A DNA stretch of 5,747 nt from Anaerolineales bacterium (GTDB lineage Bacteria > Chloroflexota > Anaerolineae > Anaerolineales > UBA11657), in contig CANNEJ010000118.1 of NCBI GenBank assembly GCA_947503585.1, positions 1-5,747 of the forward strand. Reading direction: 5' to 3'. Below, piece after piece: positions 4,065 through 5,747 of the stretch. The stretch's first letter is position 1; each line of letters begins with the position of its first letter. A model generated the notes under the pieces. The model was not told the origin of the DNA and did not search any database. It saw only the letters and a program-made list of their open reading frames with translations. The translations under genes and the position numbers were made by a program.

Positions 4065-5747
4065 ATGGCTGCCCGCGCCATCTGCTGCAGGCGTGCTGCC
4101 GCGCTGGCACTTGCGCTTTTGCTGGCTGCTTGCAGCGCCCCGCCGCCCACTGCTACCGCTGTTGTGGCCACGGCCCGCCCGCAGCCCACAGTCACAACGG
4201 CTCCGCCAACCGCGGTGCCCGCCCCGCGCGTACTCACCATCTGCCTCGAAAACGAGCCCGCGTCGCTCTATATTTTTTCTGAAGCTGGCCGCGGCTGGAA
4301 TCATGTGCAGGAAGCGCTGCGCGATGGACCCATCGACCGGCGCGGCTTTGGGCGCCAGCCCGTAATTTTGGAACGCCTGCCGGATTGGGAGAATGGCGAT
4401 GTGACCCTGGACAGTGTGGTGGTGGAGCCGGGGGCCGGGCTGGTGACAGCCGATGGCGACCTTGACCGGCTGGCAGCGGGCGTGCCGTATTGGACTCCGG
4501 ATATGGAGCGCGCGCTGGGCCGCGCGGACAAAGCCATCACTACCATTCAAATGCGCATCACCTTCCGCTTGCGGGACGATGTGCGCTGGGCGGATGGCGC
4601 GCCGTTGACGGCGGATGACTCTGTGTTTGGTTTTGAGATTGGGTCGGCTGCGGCCACGCCCGGCTCCAAGCTGGCGGCATGGCGCACCGCCACTTACCGT
4701 GCCAGCGCTGCGCATACCATCACCTGGGTGGGACAGCCGGGCTACTACCCTGCAGATGTGTTGGAGCATTTGGCGGAGCCGCTGGCGCGCCATGCGTATG
4801 GAGATTTGGACGCTGCGCAGCTGCTGACGGATGAACAGGCCAACCGCGCGCCGCTGGGCTGGGGTGCGTTCCAGGTGGCGCAATGGGAGCCCGGGTTACT
4901 GCGCCTCGTGCGCAACAAATATTATTTTCGCGCAGCCGAGGGCCTGCCGCGCGTGGACGAGGTGCACTTTGTCCCGTTGGCGGACGAGAGTGCGGCGCTG
5001 AGCGCAGTGGCCGGCGGTGAATGCCAGATTGCGGTGCGCGACAGCTGGGACGCGTGGGAAGACAGCGCTGACGCGCTGCTGGCTGCCCAAAGCAGCGGGC
5101 AGCTGGCAGTGCAACTGGTGCCGGGCCCGGTGCTGGAGCAGCTGGGCTTTGGTATTTTGATGGCGCCCGACCTGCAGCGCAAAGCCGGCACAGACTTGTT
5201 TCAGGCTGTGCCGCTGCGGCGAGCGCTGGCGCATTGTGTAGACCGCGAAGCGCTGGCCGCTGCAGCCCAGTGGGGCCAGGGCAGCGCAGCGGCCGGCTTT
5301 GTGCCCGCGGCGCATCCGCTGCAACCGGCGCCGGCGGGCGGCACCCTGCCGGAATATGCTGTGCAGCGCGGGCAGGCTTTGCTGGAGGCGGCGGGTTGGC
5401 TGCCCGCCGGTGACAGCGGCGTGCGCTATCGGCAGGGCCGGGCGCTGCGCTTGCGTTACGCGGTTAATTTTCCGCTCTCCAACAGCGGCTTCCTGCGCCA
5501 GTCCGTGGCCGAGCTGCTGCGCACGCAGCTGCGCGCCTGCGGAGTTGACCTGCAAGTGCAGCCCTTCGCCAGTTCAGATTTGTACGGCGAGTTCCCGGCT
5601 GGTGTTTTGTTTGGGCGCCAGTTTGATCTGGCGCAGTTTGCATGGCTGCAGCCGGGCGAGCCGCGCTGCGAGCTGTTTACCAGTGCCGAGCTGCCGGGCG
5701 CGGCCAACCCCGGCGGCAGCAATTACACCGGCTATCGCAGCGCTGCG
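4065..5747 (+). CDS. ABC transporter substrate-binding lipoprotein, family 5 (peptide/nickel type), 3' truncated
   Basis: Captures a solute outside the membrane for an ABC importer of the oligopeptide/dipeptide/nickel class; the ligand is unknown. The frame runs 561 residues to the window edge with no stop. The lipoprotein signal has a basic N-terminus, hydrophobic core and LAAC lipobox with Cys23, followed by a Pro/Thr/Ala-rich linker to about 54. Family 5 landmarks follow: DGPID...PVILERLPD (88-107), FRLRDDVRWADGAPLTADD (167-185), LGWGAFQVAQWEPG...LVRNKYYF (264-288), PLRRALAHCVDREAL (383-397), an ARTLLEEAGW-like QALLEAAGW (437-445) and NYTGY (553-557). The last normally sits near the C-terminal part, so perhaps 50-90 residues are missing. 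The ATG at 4065 gives a correct signal peptide and lies 14 bp after the htrA stop, without a Shine-Dalgarno motif. Co-transcription with dnaJ-htrA is plausible. Permease and ATPase genes may follow outside the window. Confidence 0.9.
   Translation, partial: MAARAICCRRAAALALALLLAACSAPPPTATAVVATARPQPTVTTAPPTAVPAPRVLTICLENEPASLYIFSEAGRGWNHVQEALRDGPIDRRGFGRQPVILERLPDWENGDVTLDSVVVEPGAGLVTADGDLDRLAAGVPYWTPDMERALGRADKAITTIQMRITFRLRDDVRWADGAPLTADDSVFGFEIGSAAATPGSKLAAWRTATYRASAAHTITWVGQPGYYPADVLEHLAEPLARHAYGDLDAAQLLTDEQANRAPLGWGAFQVAQWEPGLLRLVRNKYYFRAAEGLPRVDEVHFVPLADESAALSAVAGGECQIAVRDSWDAWEDSADALLAAQSSGQLAVQLVPGPVLEQLGFGILMAPDLQRKAGTDLFQAVPLRRALAHCVDREALAAAAQWGQGSAAAGFVPAAHPLQPAPAGGTLPEYAVQRGQALLEAAGWLPAGDSGVRYRQGRALRLRYAVNFPLSNSGFLRQSVAELLRTQLRACGVDLQVQPFASSDLYGEFPAGVLFGRQFDLAQFAWLQPGEPRCELFTSAELPGAANPGGSNYTGYRSAA

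Noticed and set aside
3948..4883. Long minus-strand open frame (311 codons) over the htrA end and binding-protein start
   Set aside because: The plus-strand frame here has a lipobox signal peptide and several family 5 solute-binding motifs, and runs uninterrupted to the window end. The antisense frame resembles nothing I recognise.
1..5747. Mobile elements, CRISPR arrays, tRNA or rRNA genes, phage or defence genes
   Set aside because: No transposase, integrase, regularly spaced repeats, tRNA-like cloverleaf or defence motif was seen. The window is almost fully occupied by ordinary coding genes.

Overview
This window is a GC-rich, densely packed, plus-strand-only stretch of bacterial chromosome. 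The best guess is Chloroflexota (Anaerolineae-like). The reasons are the Pro/Thr-rich linkers behind lipoprotein-type signal peptides, a family 5 solute-binding protein carrying the 'DGPID ... PVILE' N-terminal block I associate with that phylum, a DUF951 protein, and the lack of visible Shine-Dalgarno sequences. The taxon is inferred, not proven.

Layout. Positions 3-593 hold the 3' part of a HAD (Cof-type) phosphatase gene whose start lies outside the window. Next come a 73-residue DUF951 protein with a possible zinc site (622-843) and, 22 bp later, a 333-residue protein with one clear GNAT acetyltransferase domain and a probable degenerate second one (866-1867). A well-formed sigma70-type promoter overlaps the end of the GNAT gene. 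It drives a cbpA-like DnaJ co-chaperone (1904-2815), an HtrA/DegP-type S1C serine protease with a PDZ domain (2812-4050, overlapping dnaJ by 4 bp), and a family 5 peptide-type ABC transporter substrate-binding lipoprotein (4065 to the window end, 3' truncated). No intergenic gap exceeds 40 bp.

Working together. dnaJ and htrA look translationally coupled, which would join cytoplasmic protein folding with extracytoplasmic protein quality control. The substrate-binding protein follows htrA after 14 bp with no terminator, so it may share the transcript, although its function is different. The HAD, DUF951 and GNAT genes have no obvious common pathway.

The most interesting signals are regulatory. 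Both recognisable promoters place the predicted transcription start at, or within about 5 nt of, the start codon, implying leaderless or nearly leaderless mRNAs. Two palindromes sit at and just upstream of the dnaJ -35 element. I see no mobile element, CRISPR array, RNA gene, or convincing previously undescribed system here.
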